Assembly: GCA_015680685.1 (NCBI GenBank)
Contig: MNCI01028339.1
Location: forward strand, 5,148-69,147
Length of the DNA stretch: 64,000 nt
Direction of reading: 5' to 3'
From: Gnetum montanum
Lineage: Eukaryota > Streptophyta > Gnetopsida > Gnetales > Gnetaceae
This document shows positions 21,231 through 31,458 of the stretch, piece after piece (within the stretch, counting starts at the first letter, position 1; the number at the start of each line of letters is the position of its first letter). The notes under the pieces were generated by a model, which had not been told where the DNA came from, did no database searches, and saw nothing but the letters and a program-made list of their open reading frames with translations. The position numbers were made by a program, and so were the translations under genes.

Positions 21231-21361
21231 TTAGTGAAAATTAAGCATTTGACCTCCGAAGTTGCCATGTTTGACACCAAATGTAGCTGTGGTCGTCTGG
21301 GGGTCCCAGGGACCTACTTGATGTTGGACAAGTGCTAAGCTCCAAATTTTGTGGTGTTTTA

Positions 21362-21366
21362 GTGGA
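21362..21366. other. right target-site duplication of B1 (GTGGA)
   Basis: Partner of 3513-3517 with one mismatch. Confidence 0.85.
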
Positions 21367-21580
21367 TAGTCAGAAATAATTCTAACTCTGAGAGGGAGAA
21401 ACTACAAGAGTTTGGGTAAGGGACTAAGAACTAACTATGCAAACCAAGTGCTCCCGCCTCTTATTTATAGGCAACAAGATAGGTCTCGATATCAGATGTT
21501 TAATATCTCTTGGTAGGCTCTGATATCATGAACTTGATATTGCGGATGCAGTATTGTAGCTCTGATATCGTGATTCATCA
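21367..21580 (-). repeat. A1 3' LTR, second part
   Basis: It continues the LTR broken at 3517 and aligns to 30246-30455. It includes TATAAATAA (minus, 21461-21469) and a head region with three GATATC/GATATT motifs, ending TTCATCA. Confidence 0.9.
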
Positions 21581-23584
21581 TACATCCATGATTGAATGAA
21601 AACTCATCCTTGAGTTCCTTACAAAATATTGGGAAGGTATGGGATTATTGACTGAATGACAACTAATAGTGACATGGGAGGATAGACTCAAAGTTCCTAG
21701 GGAACGAATTGACAAATATATTATATCATTAGTGTTCATGCCCATTGTGGTGAACATTGTACATCAGTGACATCTAGACCCTCATTCGATAGCTTGAAGA
21801 GAGAGAGAGAGAGATAGAGAGAGACAGAGAGAAAATGAGATGCATTGCTGTCGATGTCGAAACTATGCACACCATTGTTCATCCATAGCCACATGTCCAA
21901 ACTTGTTCCTTGCATAAACGCTCTAGCTCTAGTCCATTTTGAGTGCTCCCTCTTATCCTAGTCCATTGTTGGTGTAATCGTCATTTGCACACACAACACA
22001 ATCATGGATTAGCATGGGTAGATAAAGCCTAATGCAGCTGATACCTTGCCTCAATATAAAGCACACTGGCTAGGTTGTGGGTATGGTAGATATTGGATTA
22101 GAGGTTTATCACTGGTGACTACCCAAGGTGTAGGGGTAAGATAAGTATGGAATGGAAAAATTTGTAATAGGGCCCCCACGACTAAGAGGAAACCTTCGGT
22201 AGTGATAAGATGGAAAATGAAAGAACAAGGAAAAATAGAGAAATAACAACAGTGAAGCCAATAAAAAAATGAATTTTATTGATGGGGTGAAACAAAAAAT
22301 AGTTAATTGCAAGAAATGTTTAAGGGAAAGAACTAAACAATTGCACCATAAAGGAATGCCAGTGGATCCTCCCCAAAGCAGGCTCATGCCCCTAATGCCC
22401 TGACAAACCTACAAGCCAAAGAGTCTGTAGGCTCTTGGAATGACATACAGAAATAATGGTTAAGAACTTACCCACAAGATTTTACCAAAGAATAAGAATG
22501 TGTTAACCAAGATATAGACTCATCATAAAACTGATAATGAGGTGGAATATGGGAAGCAATACAGAAAGAGGGGAGAGAATGGAATGGAATCCCAAAATTA
22601 AGGTTGTGGAAAGTCCCTTGTATAGTAAGTGTTTAAGGTGACTTAATACAATTAAGCCCAAGTCCAGATTCAACTATCCACATCCAGTGATCTCATATCA
22701 ACACACTTGACCAACCCATCCTCCCGGAGCAACAAGAATGCATTCATAGAGTCACCACCATTCCAACAAGAGAAAGATAGAGCAGTAGGAAGTGAGAAAG
22801 GGCCTTAGTTAGAGGGAACCTTCAGGCATGGGTAACATATCTTTTCAGTACCATAACCAGTGCTTGTAGCCCTATGTTTCTTTATTATGTCTAAGCGGTG
22901 TGTTTTGAATTCTCACCAGTTTTTTTTTTGTGAGAACCACACCATGCAAAGACTTATTTGATTTAGTTAACTTCTTGATATATTAGTCAATAGTGGAATG
23001 GTGGGGGACTTTATAAAAAACATCCAAGTGCCCCAGAGAATAACTAGCACAAATGCATAGAATCCCCTTGAGATCACACCCTTTTCCATCCATTTGAATC
23101 TTTCCTTGGTTCAAAGAGTACTAAGGCATCGATTCTTTAATAAGTTTTCTTAGAAAAGGGATAGTAAATTTCCAAAACAAGGGAGACCATAGAGTTTCAT
23201 GGATAATTGGGTGACGTGGACTCATTACCTATTTTATCAAAAGAAACCATATCTTAGCATCAACGTTGAAAGTCAAAGGTAAAAGCCAAACATTAGCAAT
23301 CAACACTTATTATAATACACCCCACCATCATGAGCACTTATTATGTGACAAATAAGAATAAATCAAACAAAGAAATAGTAAACATTTTAACGATGGTATC
23401 AAATAAAAAACAAGTAAATAAGGAAAAAATATGTAAAACAAGAAAAAGGTAAAGGAACTGAGAGCTTAGAATGGTTAGCATTGGTGGCCATCTCCCCCAT
23501 GACTGAGTTGGAAGGAGGAAATCCAAAATAAGGAGTAGGGTTGTCCACCAACAGAGGTAATATTAGTACTGTTAGACTCATGGA
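21581..23584 (-). other. A1 non-coding region between integrase and 3' LTR
   Basis: About 2 kb without a credible open frame. Blocks of it (for example GTGGATCCTCCCCAAAG near 22362 and the AGTCTGTAGGCTCT phrase near 22420) recur at the same place in A2 and A3, so it is a family feature. No envelope-like protein is visible. A (GA)n microsatellite lies at 21796-21832. Confidence 0.6.
21796..21832. repeat. (GA)n microsatellite
   Basis: An imperfect run of GA/GACA/GATA units. It is not present at the equivalent place in A2 or A3. Confidence 0.85.
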
Positions 23585-24846
23585 AAGGTTTGGTTTGCTA
23601 GATGTTGACTAGTAATTTCTTACCCAGGCTTTTAGGTTTATAAATCATCATGGCCCCTGAAGAAAAGGTTTCATGAATGATATAAGGTCCTTCCCACATC
23701 ATTTGAAATTTGGTTCATTATGGCACATGTGTGGGATTCCAATAAAGAACCTTATCTCTTGGTTGGTATTTGACTTTCCTAATCCTTAGGTCATGACATT
23801 GTTTGTTAAAGGTCTTGTGTAGTTCATTGGATGACAAGGCGGCTAGTCGATTTTCATCTAGCATGTTAAGGTTCATTAACCATTCTTTTTGTGCTAGATT
23901 GAGATCAAGGTTAAGGTCACATGTTGTGGATAGTGTACAGAGCTTTGCTTAAATGGGAAGCATAAGAAGTTTACCTTACACTAACTCATAGGGAGAGTAG
24001 CCTATAGGAAGTTTTCATGTGGAGCAGTATGTCCAGAGAGAATCATTTAGTTTGGTGCTTTAGTCTCGCCTATACTTGCTAATGATTCATATTAATATAT
24101 TTGTGATCTCCCGATTGGTAACTTCGGCTTGACCATTCACTTGAGGATGATATGGTGTAGTCAATTTATGCTCAACTCCTAAGTGTTACATTAACTTTCG
24201 AAAAGTTGCACCTATGAAATGCGTACCATTTTTAGAAATAAGTGCACGAGGCATGCCAAACCTGTTCATGATTTGTTGTTGAACAAATTGTGCAGTAGTA
24301 GATGATGTACAATCCATAATAGCGGCTACTTCTACCCACTTTGTAAAATAGTCAATAGCAACAACAATGTAGGCTTTTCCATTGGACATTGGTGTGACAG
24401 GCCCCATAAAATCAATATCCCATGTGTCAAAGGTTTCTAAGGGTTGAATCCATTGTTGCAGACCCTCCATTCTAGTAGTCATTCCCCCATCATGTTGGAA
24501 ATGCTCACAAGCTTGGATGAAATGATGAGCATCTCGGAACAATGTAGGCCAATAATATCTTGCAAGAAAAATTTTAATGGTTGTTTGTCTCCCAGCGTAG
24601 TGACCCCCACAAGGGCCCTCATGAGCATCTTGGAGAACTCACAATTGATCTACATTGGGAACACACCATTGAACTAAGCCATCAGAACATACCTTATAAA
24701 GGTGTCTGTTGATTTCCATAAAGTATTTGGCTTGGTGAAGAAGCTTTTGTTTCTTTTTAACATCAAGCTCTTGTGGTATCTCTTGTGTGAGAAGGTAGGT
24801 GAGAATGCTACTATACCAATTTGTATTTGTGGTTAATTGATTGTTT
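23585..24846 (-). pseudogene. A1 integrase
   Basis: The catalytic core is in a clean frame (24186-24542): WDIDFMGPV carries the first Asp near 24420; the second motif reads ISKNGTHF near 24225, with Lys in place of the catalytic Asp; the third, [10 protein letters not shown], keeps the Glu near 24120 after a stop. Downstream, PRDKVLYW and GPYIIHETF are the usual C-terminal beta-barrel. The loss of the second Asp and several stops make it inactive. Upstream (24639-24846) is the integrase N-terminal approach with EIPQELDVKKKQK. Confidence 0.85.
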
Positions 24847-24988
24847 ATCACACCTGTAAAGAGGAGTTCATCAGGGAAATAGTTAGAAATTGGATATTCA
24901 TCCTCTTTGTTGTTCCATCGCAACCGAGATAAATGATCAGCAACAACGTTCTTGGTGCATTTATGATCAATCATTATGAGATCGAACT
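24846..24988 (-). pseudogene. A1 RNase H C-terminus, minus-strand copy
   Basis: It encodes EFDLIMIDHKCTKNVVADHLSR, the end of a Ty3-type RNase H domain. It is cut at N 24989. The 143 bases are repeated exactly, in inverse orientation, at 25330-25472. Confidence 0.88.
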
Positions 24989-24989
24989 N
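24989..24989. other. unresolved base (N), contig junction
   Basis: A single N at which the coding strand of A1 flips from minus to plus. A one-base N is likely a gap placeholder. Confidence 0.8.
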
Positions 24990-25472
24990 TTCATAGAAAC
25001 ACCAATTCTACGAGCTCCTGACTGGTCCAAACCATTTCACATAATGACTAACGGGTCCAACTTTGCTTTAGGAGTCATACTTACATAGTTAGATGACCAA
25101 AAATAACCCTATTACATCCACTATGCAAATCAAAGTATTATTGGTGCATAACTTAACTACACCAAAATAGAAAAAGAGTTAATGGTTGTGGTGTTTGCAC
25201 TAGAAACATTTAGGCACTATGTATTATACTATAAGATATTTGAACATACAGAGCATAGTGCAATACAGTTCCTAATGAATAAACCAATGGTAAGCCCTCA
25301 CATCATACGATGGCTCATGATCTTAGAAGAGTTCGATCTCATAATGATTGATCATAAATGCACCAAGAACGTTGTTGCTGATCATTTATCTCGGTTGCGA
25401 TGGAACAACAAAGAGGATGAATATCCAATTTCTAACTATTTCCCTGATGAACTCCTCTTTACAGGTGTGATA
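24990..25472 (+). pseudogene. inverted A1 fragment: end of reverse transcriptase and RNase H
   Basis: On the plus strand it encodes the connection to RNase H (PFHIMTNGSNFALGVIL), IEKELMVVVFALETFRHYVL, HTEHSAIQFLMNK and ADHLSRLRW. All surrounding A1 coding is on the minus strand. If flipped it fits between the truncated reverse transcriptase on its right and the RNase H tail on its left, with a 143-base perfect overlap on one side and a gap of a few hundred bases on the other. It should not be read as an independent gene. Confidence 0.88.
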
Positions 25473-25473
25473 N
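25473..25473. other. unresolved base (N), contig junction
   Basis: Second N; reverse transcriptase coding on the minus strand stops here just after FMD of the expected catalytic FMDD-like motif. Confidence 0.8.
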
Positions 25474-26046
25474 ATCCATAAAGACTTCCATACCATTTTC
25501 TATTTGCTATTGAAATATGCTTAGAACCAAACATTGAAATGTTTTTGAGGCATTGCACAAGCCAAATGACATTTGTTTATATGCAAATGTCTCCCAAAGA
25601 CTTGTGAATGTAGTCTTGGCTTGGTCTTTTGATTCTATTTGAATTTGATTGTATCTACTATAACCATCTAGAAAACTATAGTAACGATGCCCTGCAATGA
25701 TGTCTAAGACTTGGTCGATGAATGGCAACAAGAAATGGTCTTTGAATGTTGCCATGTTCAGTAGCCTAAAATCTATGCACACCCTCCATTTACCCCTCTT
25801 TTTGGGCACAATGACTAAGGAACTAACCCATTTACTTTCAACAATGGGGTATATGAACCCAACTTTTAGAAGTTGTTCAATTTCCTCTTTAACCACTTTC
25901 TTAAGCTTTGGGTTCAATCGCCTTTGCATTTTTTGTCGAGGCTTTATGGAGGGTTTAGTGTAAATTCTATGTTGGTATATTCTAGGATCTATTTTGGTTA
26001 ATTCAAGATATGACCAAGTAAAGGCTTTTGACCATTTTTTTACCAT
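25474..26046 (-). pseudogene. A1 reverse transcriptase, N-terminal half
   Basis: Visible motifs are KWVSSLVIVPKKRGKWRVCI then DFRLLN, FLDGYSRYNQIQI with the first catalytic Asp, and MSFGLCNASKTFQ. The frame runs from 26046 to a stop near 25506 and continues a few codons to the N, where the second catalytic motif should follow. The thumb part is missing from the assembly. By similarity it is an Athila-like or related plant Ty3/gypsy enzyme; lineage is uncertain. Confidence 0.87.
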
Positions 26047-26588
26047 TTTTAGTAGTCTTTCTTTTTATTGAGGAGTGAGCTTAGTGTTAATGATTACTGA
26101 TTTTCCATTTTTGAGAAATACATACTCCATACTGGTTGGCAATGGTTTTACCTCAAGGGGCTTTTGCTTGAACTTGTTAGGGATTTCCAACTTTCCCTAG
26201 GTGATATTTTCGATGTCAAGACTTGGAAGTTGGCAATGGACTTGCTCTAATATATCTATGCTATCAATGTATCTATGCAAGTCAAGCTCTTAGTTGGTTT
26301 CATGCATATAGTTGAATCATTCTCTTGGTTAGCTATTATCCACTAGGTTCCTTCTTGTCTTGTGGTTGCTGCATACAGGCATCTTTGTATGTTAGTTATT
26401 GGTGCACATTGGTTGCATATAGGAAATGTTAAATGTTGTACAAACCAGGACTTCTACATGCAATTACACCTTGTGTCATTGTATGCGATGCATGGAACTT
26501 TCTTCTTCTTGATCCTTCCAAAGGTATTTTCCTTTGATATTTCTAGGGAAAGATCATGTATTCCTAGGCATGTGTCAATTGTGCTTAG
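26047..26588 (-). pseudogene. A1 protease to reverse transcriptase linker
   Basis: Decayed sense-strand coding between the protease and reverse transcriptase domains. The equivalent stretches in A2 (46050-46230) and A3 (53640-53930) share conserved phrases such as CIMYSNTRCNC in A3. No separate domain is recognised. Confidence 0.5.
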
Positions 26589-27032
26589 CTATGCTCTTTC
26601 CATTATGATTGGAAAGTCCCCCTTTCTATTGTTGACTTGAATAACTAGGAAGTCAATTGGATACGACCATCCAAAAATAGTGATGACAATGTCCTCCACA
26701 AGTTCTAAAGGGATGATGATGGATTGGTTGGCCAGCTCTAAACATATGTTACTCTTTTTTAGTGGAGGCAAGTTCTAGGCTTTATAGATTTCTTGAGAGA
26801 TTAAGTTAACACCAGAACTTGACTCAAAAAGATCTTTGCAAAGTTTGTTCCCAATGATTTGCAAATATATAAGAGGACTTCTAGGATTAGAGAATTTCTT
26901 AGGAAAATGACTAGCTTTAATCCAATCAGTAATTGCATGAGTCAACATGACCATGTGCATTAAGTGTGGTCTTTGGTTCAAAGGAAGCTTTGAAGATTCG
27001 AATGGTGGTGAGGCATTTGGAGAATTTGTCAC
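26589..27032 (-). pseudogene. A1 aspartic protease
   Basis: The fold is recognised from GVNLISQEIYKA (near 26800), ICLELANQSIIIPLELVEDI, YPIDFLVIQVNN and GDFPIIMERAWL-like end. The catalytic triad position reads Glu-Ser-Ser where Asp-Ser/Leu-Gly is expected; A3 keeps Asp-Leu-Gly at the same place (ILDLGIGVNLI). The A1 copy is therefore inactive. A stop near 26772 splits the domain. Confidence 0.8.
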
Positions 27033-29480
27033 TTGTGGTTACAAGGACTTAGTTGGTCTATTGGTTCTAAAGAAAGGTCTCTTCTTTATGCGGTTGTCTG
27101 AACCAATAGTAAGTTGAGGGTTGACAACCCTTGTAGCATTACATTGTTGTTGCTGGGTAGGGAGCTCACCTTGCATAGTTGGAGTAGGTGGTAATGGAGC
27201 TAAGGGTGGAAGAGGTACAATCGGATGAGAAGGATAGTACATTTGTGGAACATCTCTCCTAGGAGAAGGAGTCCTATAGTACTCATGGATTTGGTAGTAA
27301 GGCTAAGGAGTGACGTGACTAGTGAAGTCACGTGGAGAGATTGGTTACTACACATAATATCCGTATGGGTTAGGTTAACGGTAAGGGTACTATTGATGTG
27401 GTGGTGGCATTCCCTATAATTGTGGGTGCTGCCACTATTGATACTATTAAATTGGTTGTGGTGGAGTTCCACTTGGATAATACATCGAGGGTTGGTGGAA
27501 TTACCTTGGATTACCTTGAGGATAAGGTAACCTTTGGGGTGTTTGCCATCTATTTAATCATGGGTTTAATGCATACACCCCAGACTCCTACAGATGTGAG
27601 ATTACTAGGCAACATCCCTTAGGGTGGTCATATTAGCATATCTCACATCCACCATCATTGTCTGTATTCGAATCCACAACCTATTCAATGATGGAAAATT
27701 TGCTTACCTTTGTTATGTGCATATTCAACTTCTCCTTTTTTTCTCCTTTCTTGGTCACTACCTTGCTCTCTAGACTCCTCTACTATTTTGAGAATGGTTT
27801 GGAATTTATTATCTAGGGAGTCCTAGATTTGATCTACCTTTGATAATACTTCTGATGTAAGTTTCTAAATGGGAAAGCTTTTCCTATTCACCATCTCTTC
27901 AAGTGGTGACTCTTCTTCATCCTTAGAAAATTTGACTCCCTTCTTTTGGAGGGAAGAATCTCTGTTGTATTCCTTGGCACTCTCTCTTTTCCTTAACTCA
28001 CCTTCCTCCTTGGCTACTTACTCCAACAATCTTTATACTTTATGGGCTCTAAGCTTGGATAGTCTTCCTTGGGCATAAGTCCCAAGGGTTCTTTGTGTTT
28101 CATACCTAAGCCCATCTATGAGATGGCATAGTTGTTCCCTCTATGAGTAACCATGGCTAGGGAAATGGTGCAATAATGCATAATATTAACCTCTGGCAAC
28201 ATCCAAGGGTTTGTGTCCTCCTTGTTTCCATCCTTGGATTTGCTTTCATAGGTTGGACACTCGGCAGTACATTTGATACTTATGATTAAATAGTTCTAAC
28301 ATGGTACTCCATCAGTGAATGGATTCTAGTTCTAAGGACTGGTACTAGCATTTTTCTTCCTTGATCAGTGTCCATGGAAACAACTTGAGTTTTTGGCACT
28401 TATTTTCTATGTTTTGCAAGGCACATGCATCATAGAATGCTTGTAGATGATTTTGAGGATCAACATTATATCCCCCTCCAAATCATGGGATATTGTTCAT
28501 GTCTAATATTTTGATCCTACTATCCTTTTGGTGCCTTGTTGGGATCCTAATGACCTTAGTTATGTCTAACATACTTTGGGTGGTGAGTAGGGGTTCATCA
28601 TGATCATATTGTATATGGTGTCTATGATGCCTATGTTGTTCCCTACTCTTCCTTCTTTCATGATGTGTTTCTCTAGAATGCCTTCATCCCCTTTCTTGAT
28701 TTTTTTTCTATTATTCCTATTTTGCTTAACATTATCCTTAGGGTCTTTTCCTATACGACTGCATCTAGATCCTGAAGGAAAGAATGAAGGAGATGATGAA
28801 GGTGAAGAGGAAGGAGGACTAGCATCATGACAATGCTTGCTACCCTCCCTTCGATGGTCATGGCCTCGATCATGATTATGATTAAAATGTCCATATTTAT
28901 CATGCGTTCATGTTCCTTTCTCAGACCCTTTTTGCCTATCGTTACTAGAATTTGGGTTATGGATAGTTGAGTGAAGATTCTAATACACAACCCCTTGACC
29001 AAAGTCGATGGGAGGAACATCATTTTGTGGAAGATCCCCTGAGGTAGGATCACCACCCTTGTTTTCAATTAGGACATATAGGACATTTTGAGACAAATTT
29101 CCCTTCATGGATTCAGAACTTCTCTCCTGTTGTAGGTTCCTTTGACGTTGTGCCTCTGTGGGTCGATACTCTCTCGAGTCGTGTTCATGCACAATGTACT
29201 CTGCCTGTAGGTGCTGCATATCAATTCATGTGAGATCACAAAGAAGCATGTTTGGGATTGTGCGATTGGGAGGTAACACTATGTTACCTTCTATATCACA
29301 CCAACACAGTTGTTCATCCTGCTGGAGGATAAAGGTAAAGTTTGGAATATACTCATCGGGATGAATGTATACCATATGAAACTATTGGGGCATTGGTAGG
29401 TCATCATGTGTACCATGCCTTTGATTATTCATTATGTTGGACCTAGGTTGTGAAACACTCTCATAGGAAGAAGGAGACAT
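27033..29480 (-). pseudogene. A1 gag with zinc-knuckle-like motif
   Basis: Proposed start at 29480 (MSPSSYESVSQPRSN). Conserved N-terminal phrases are YIHPDEYIPNFTFILQQDEQ (near 29350) and AEYIVHEHDSREYRPTEAQR (near 29200). The central part near 28300-28080 (PTYESKSKDGNKEDTNPWML) is the counterpart of blocks in A2 and A3. A Cys-His motif with spacing about CX2CX3HX3C lies near 27610-27650. Then comes a Pro-rich tract (27100-27240). Many stops. The N-terminal phrases are shared with A3 and A4. Confidence 0.75.
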
Positions 29481-29597
29481 GATTAATTATTCAGTGTGCA
29501 ACACTTTTCTCTTTTGATGATCTTAAGAAAACTAACCCTAAGGGTTCATTCCAACGATGGGAAGATTCCTAAGTTATAATTAGTGCACAAACAACAA

Positions 29598-29618
29598 GGT
29601 CCCTAGCAATGGTGCCAA
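29598..29618 (-). other. A1 primer binding site
   Basis: In element sense TTGGCACCATTGCTAGGGAC directly follows the 5' LTR. A4 has TTGGCACCATTGCCGAGGA in the same place on the plus strand. Confidence 0.82.
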
Positions 29619-30455
29619 TGATGAGTGGCGAGGTGCCCCTATGCTCAACCATACGAATACAAGTGTTATGCGTGATCTAGTCAAACTCTAAGGACTAAGT
29701 GCTTATGCGCCTTCACAGAACAAGGATGGATTAGGTGATCATTATCTTCCCAAGCTTACTCATATGGCATGATTATATGGTTAAGTAAACTTGAGGTATA
29801 TGATTTTTATGTTTTATGTCCTAGTGCTAAATAGGGAAGAAGTGAATTAATTGAATAACTAATTTAATTTAACTAACCATCTATGCTCTAACTAGTCCTA
29901 ACACCAGCATCCGTTCCCACTTTTCGTACACATCTTGAACCAGTGCAACACTACTGGGACTACCAAATGCTAATCATTACTAGGTTACCAAGGGTTCCAT
30001 GCATGATTGAAGTGGTCATACTAAGTGTTCTTACTTGTGAAAATTAACAAATCAATAAGAGCAACATTAATTAACTAATGAAAGCATTAAGGAACTGTAA
30101 ATAGTATTAAGGATGAGAGATAAGCTATTCTAAATGCTACAAGGTTTATCACAAAGTTCATCTTTATTTCTGGATACAAGGTGTGCTCAGGTATAAAATA
30201 CTTGAATAAAGATCTATTCACTTTATGACTCCTACTGCGAGCACTCAGAAATAATTCTAACTCTAAGAGGGAGAAACTACAAGATTTTGGGTAAGGGACT
30301 AAGAACTAACTATGCAAACCAAGTTCCCCCACCTCTTATTTATAGGCAACAAGACAGGTCTCGATATTAGATGTTCGATATCGCTTGGCAGGCTCTGATA
30401 TCATGGATCCAATATCATGGATGTCATATTGTGGCCCTGATAGCGTAGCTCATCA
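29619..30455 (-). repeat. A1 5' LTR
   Basis: Intact 837-bp copy, TGATGAG to TCATCA on the plus strand. TATAAATAA at 30336-30344 on the minus strand marks the promoter, about 115 bases inside the LTR, so U3 is very short. Confidence 0.92.
30336..30344 (-). promoter_or_regulatory. TATA box of the A1 5' LTR
   Basis: CCTATAAATAAGAGG in sense. The same box in the same place is seen in all family-A LTRs of the window (for example 21461-21469, and 62099-62106 on the plus strand in A4). Confidence 0.68.
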
Positions 30456-31458
30456 AAAAGCAAGGAATCAAAAAAAATTTAGAAATCTACTCTGAGCACT
30501 TTCACATGCTGATATGAACAATTCTTCTATTATTCATCATCTTACATGTCCTAGAGATGATCTACCTAGGAATCAACTTGACACTCATTTAATGCATGAT
30601 CTTAAAAATAAAGGTTGGAGAGGTCATGAAGGAAAGATAAGATTAAATACATGAGATATACAAGAAGTATCTAGATTGAATATGGTGTGATCACTCATAC
30701 CAAAAATTTGATAGATCTACAAATGGTATAAATATTTTATATTCCTAATAGCACCTAAATCATAGTCAAAAGATAACTAAGTTCTTATTAACTCTTTTCT
30801 TTGTGGCATATATAGGAATGTAGTCGAAGCTTCATTTATGACTTTGTACAAGTTTGTAGATCCAAATGCCTTTGATACCTACCTATCAAATCTAGAAAAT
30901 TTTATAATGGATATAGACCCCATAGATAATTGGAGAGTTGGTACTATAGAAAATGTTATATCCTTTGCATGATACTAGGAATCTAGGATTAAAGAAAGAA
31001 TGTTCAATAAGCTCATTCATGAAGCCACTTCTCAAAGGAGTGTTTAGCCACCTTTTCATTGATTTCAAGGATAATTATGGTGAAATAAATTTGCATAAGA
31101 TAATATACCTTTGTTATGTAGCTAAAACTAAAATCACAAAAATACAATACCTAAAGATGGATAATGAATACTATTCCTTCACAATTAATAGTTAGAATAG
31201 GGTACAAGTCCTAAATTCGCTAATAGATGAGGGTGGTATGAAATACGTTCCATATATTAATAAGCTGGTTTGATGTTTCTATTTATAATTAGAGGGCTAG
31301 TCATTTCTTTAATATATGTGATGAGGAAATAACCCAATTCATGTGTCATATTTAATAAAATGGTTTATCTATTTCCTTTGGTTTATGAGTGTTTCATATT
31401 TGTTTGTAGTTTCTCTCTATGTTTATGAGTATTTTGATAGGTTTGGAGATGTTTTGGT
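30456..31458 (+). other. unassigned spacer with a decayed open frame
   Basis: Between A1 and B2. A plus-strand frame at 30953-31195 (80 codons) reads SSFMKPLLKGVFSHLFIDFK and NLHKIIYLCYVAKTKITKIQ, and the same frame continues after a stop with VQVLNSLIDEGGMKYVPYI to about 31265. The composition looks like real protein, not random reading, but I do not recognise a family. It could be a host gene exon or another transposon. Confidence 0.35.

Larger units (their letters stand above)
3518..21361 (-). mobile_element. element B1: giant Tat/Ogre-type Ty3/gypsy retrotransposon, minus strand
   Basis: The element spans 17.8 kb with LTRs of 1233 and 1206 bp. On the minus strand the order is LTR, primer site, leader with palindrome array, gag, protease, a 5.7-kb insert carrying an antisense gene, reverse transcriptase, Ty3-type RNase H, archaeal-type RNase H, integrase, stem-loop repeats, polypurine tract and LTR. 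A second RNase H of archaeal type is the mark of the Tat lineage, and an intron between protease and reverse transcriptase is known from Ogre elements. LTR divergence over the first 205 positions is about 8 percent by eye, nearly all transitions. Coding parts keep long frames with few stops, so it is the best-preserved element in the window. Confidence 0.93.
20156..21361 (-). repeat. B1 5' LTR (right copy)
   Basis: It starts TGTACC and ends GTGTTTTA on the plus strand; the final CA is mutated to TA. It is full length and parallel to 3518-4750. In sense this is the promoter LTR of the element. Confidence 0.93.
2890..30455 (-). mobile_element. element A1: family-A Ty3/gypsy LTR retrotransposon, minus strand, split by B1
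   Basis: The element has LTRs of about 840 bp that start TGATGAG and end TCATCA on the plus strand. Its internal order, read on the minus strand, is primer site, gag, protease, reverse transcriptase, RNase H and integrase, then about 2 kb of non-coding sequence. This is the Ty3/gypsy order. The left (3') LTR is interrupted by the whole of B1. By eye the first 170 LTR positions differ at about 20 sites between copies, more than between the LTRs of B1, as expected for the older host. The flanks (GAAGG on the left; AAAAG, then CAAGG five bases further right) give only an imperfect target duplication, so the right end could be off by a few bases. Confidence 0.88.

Noticed and set aside
22109-22387. 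Envelope-like gene between integrase and LTR of A1 (hydrophobic minus-strand frame)
   Set aside because: The frame is not kept in A2 or A3 at the same place, and the hydrophobic run comes from T-rich sequence.
24846-25472. Large genomic hairpin or terminal inverted repeat of a DNA transposon
   Set aside because: The arms are RNase H coding sequence and end exactly at the N positions; mis-orientation of a contig explains it better.
25182-25481. Independent plus-strand RNase H gene
   Set aside because: It is an inverted fragment of A1 bounded by N positions with a perfect overlap to its neighbour; see the assembly finding.
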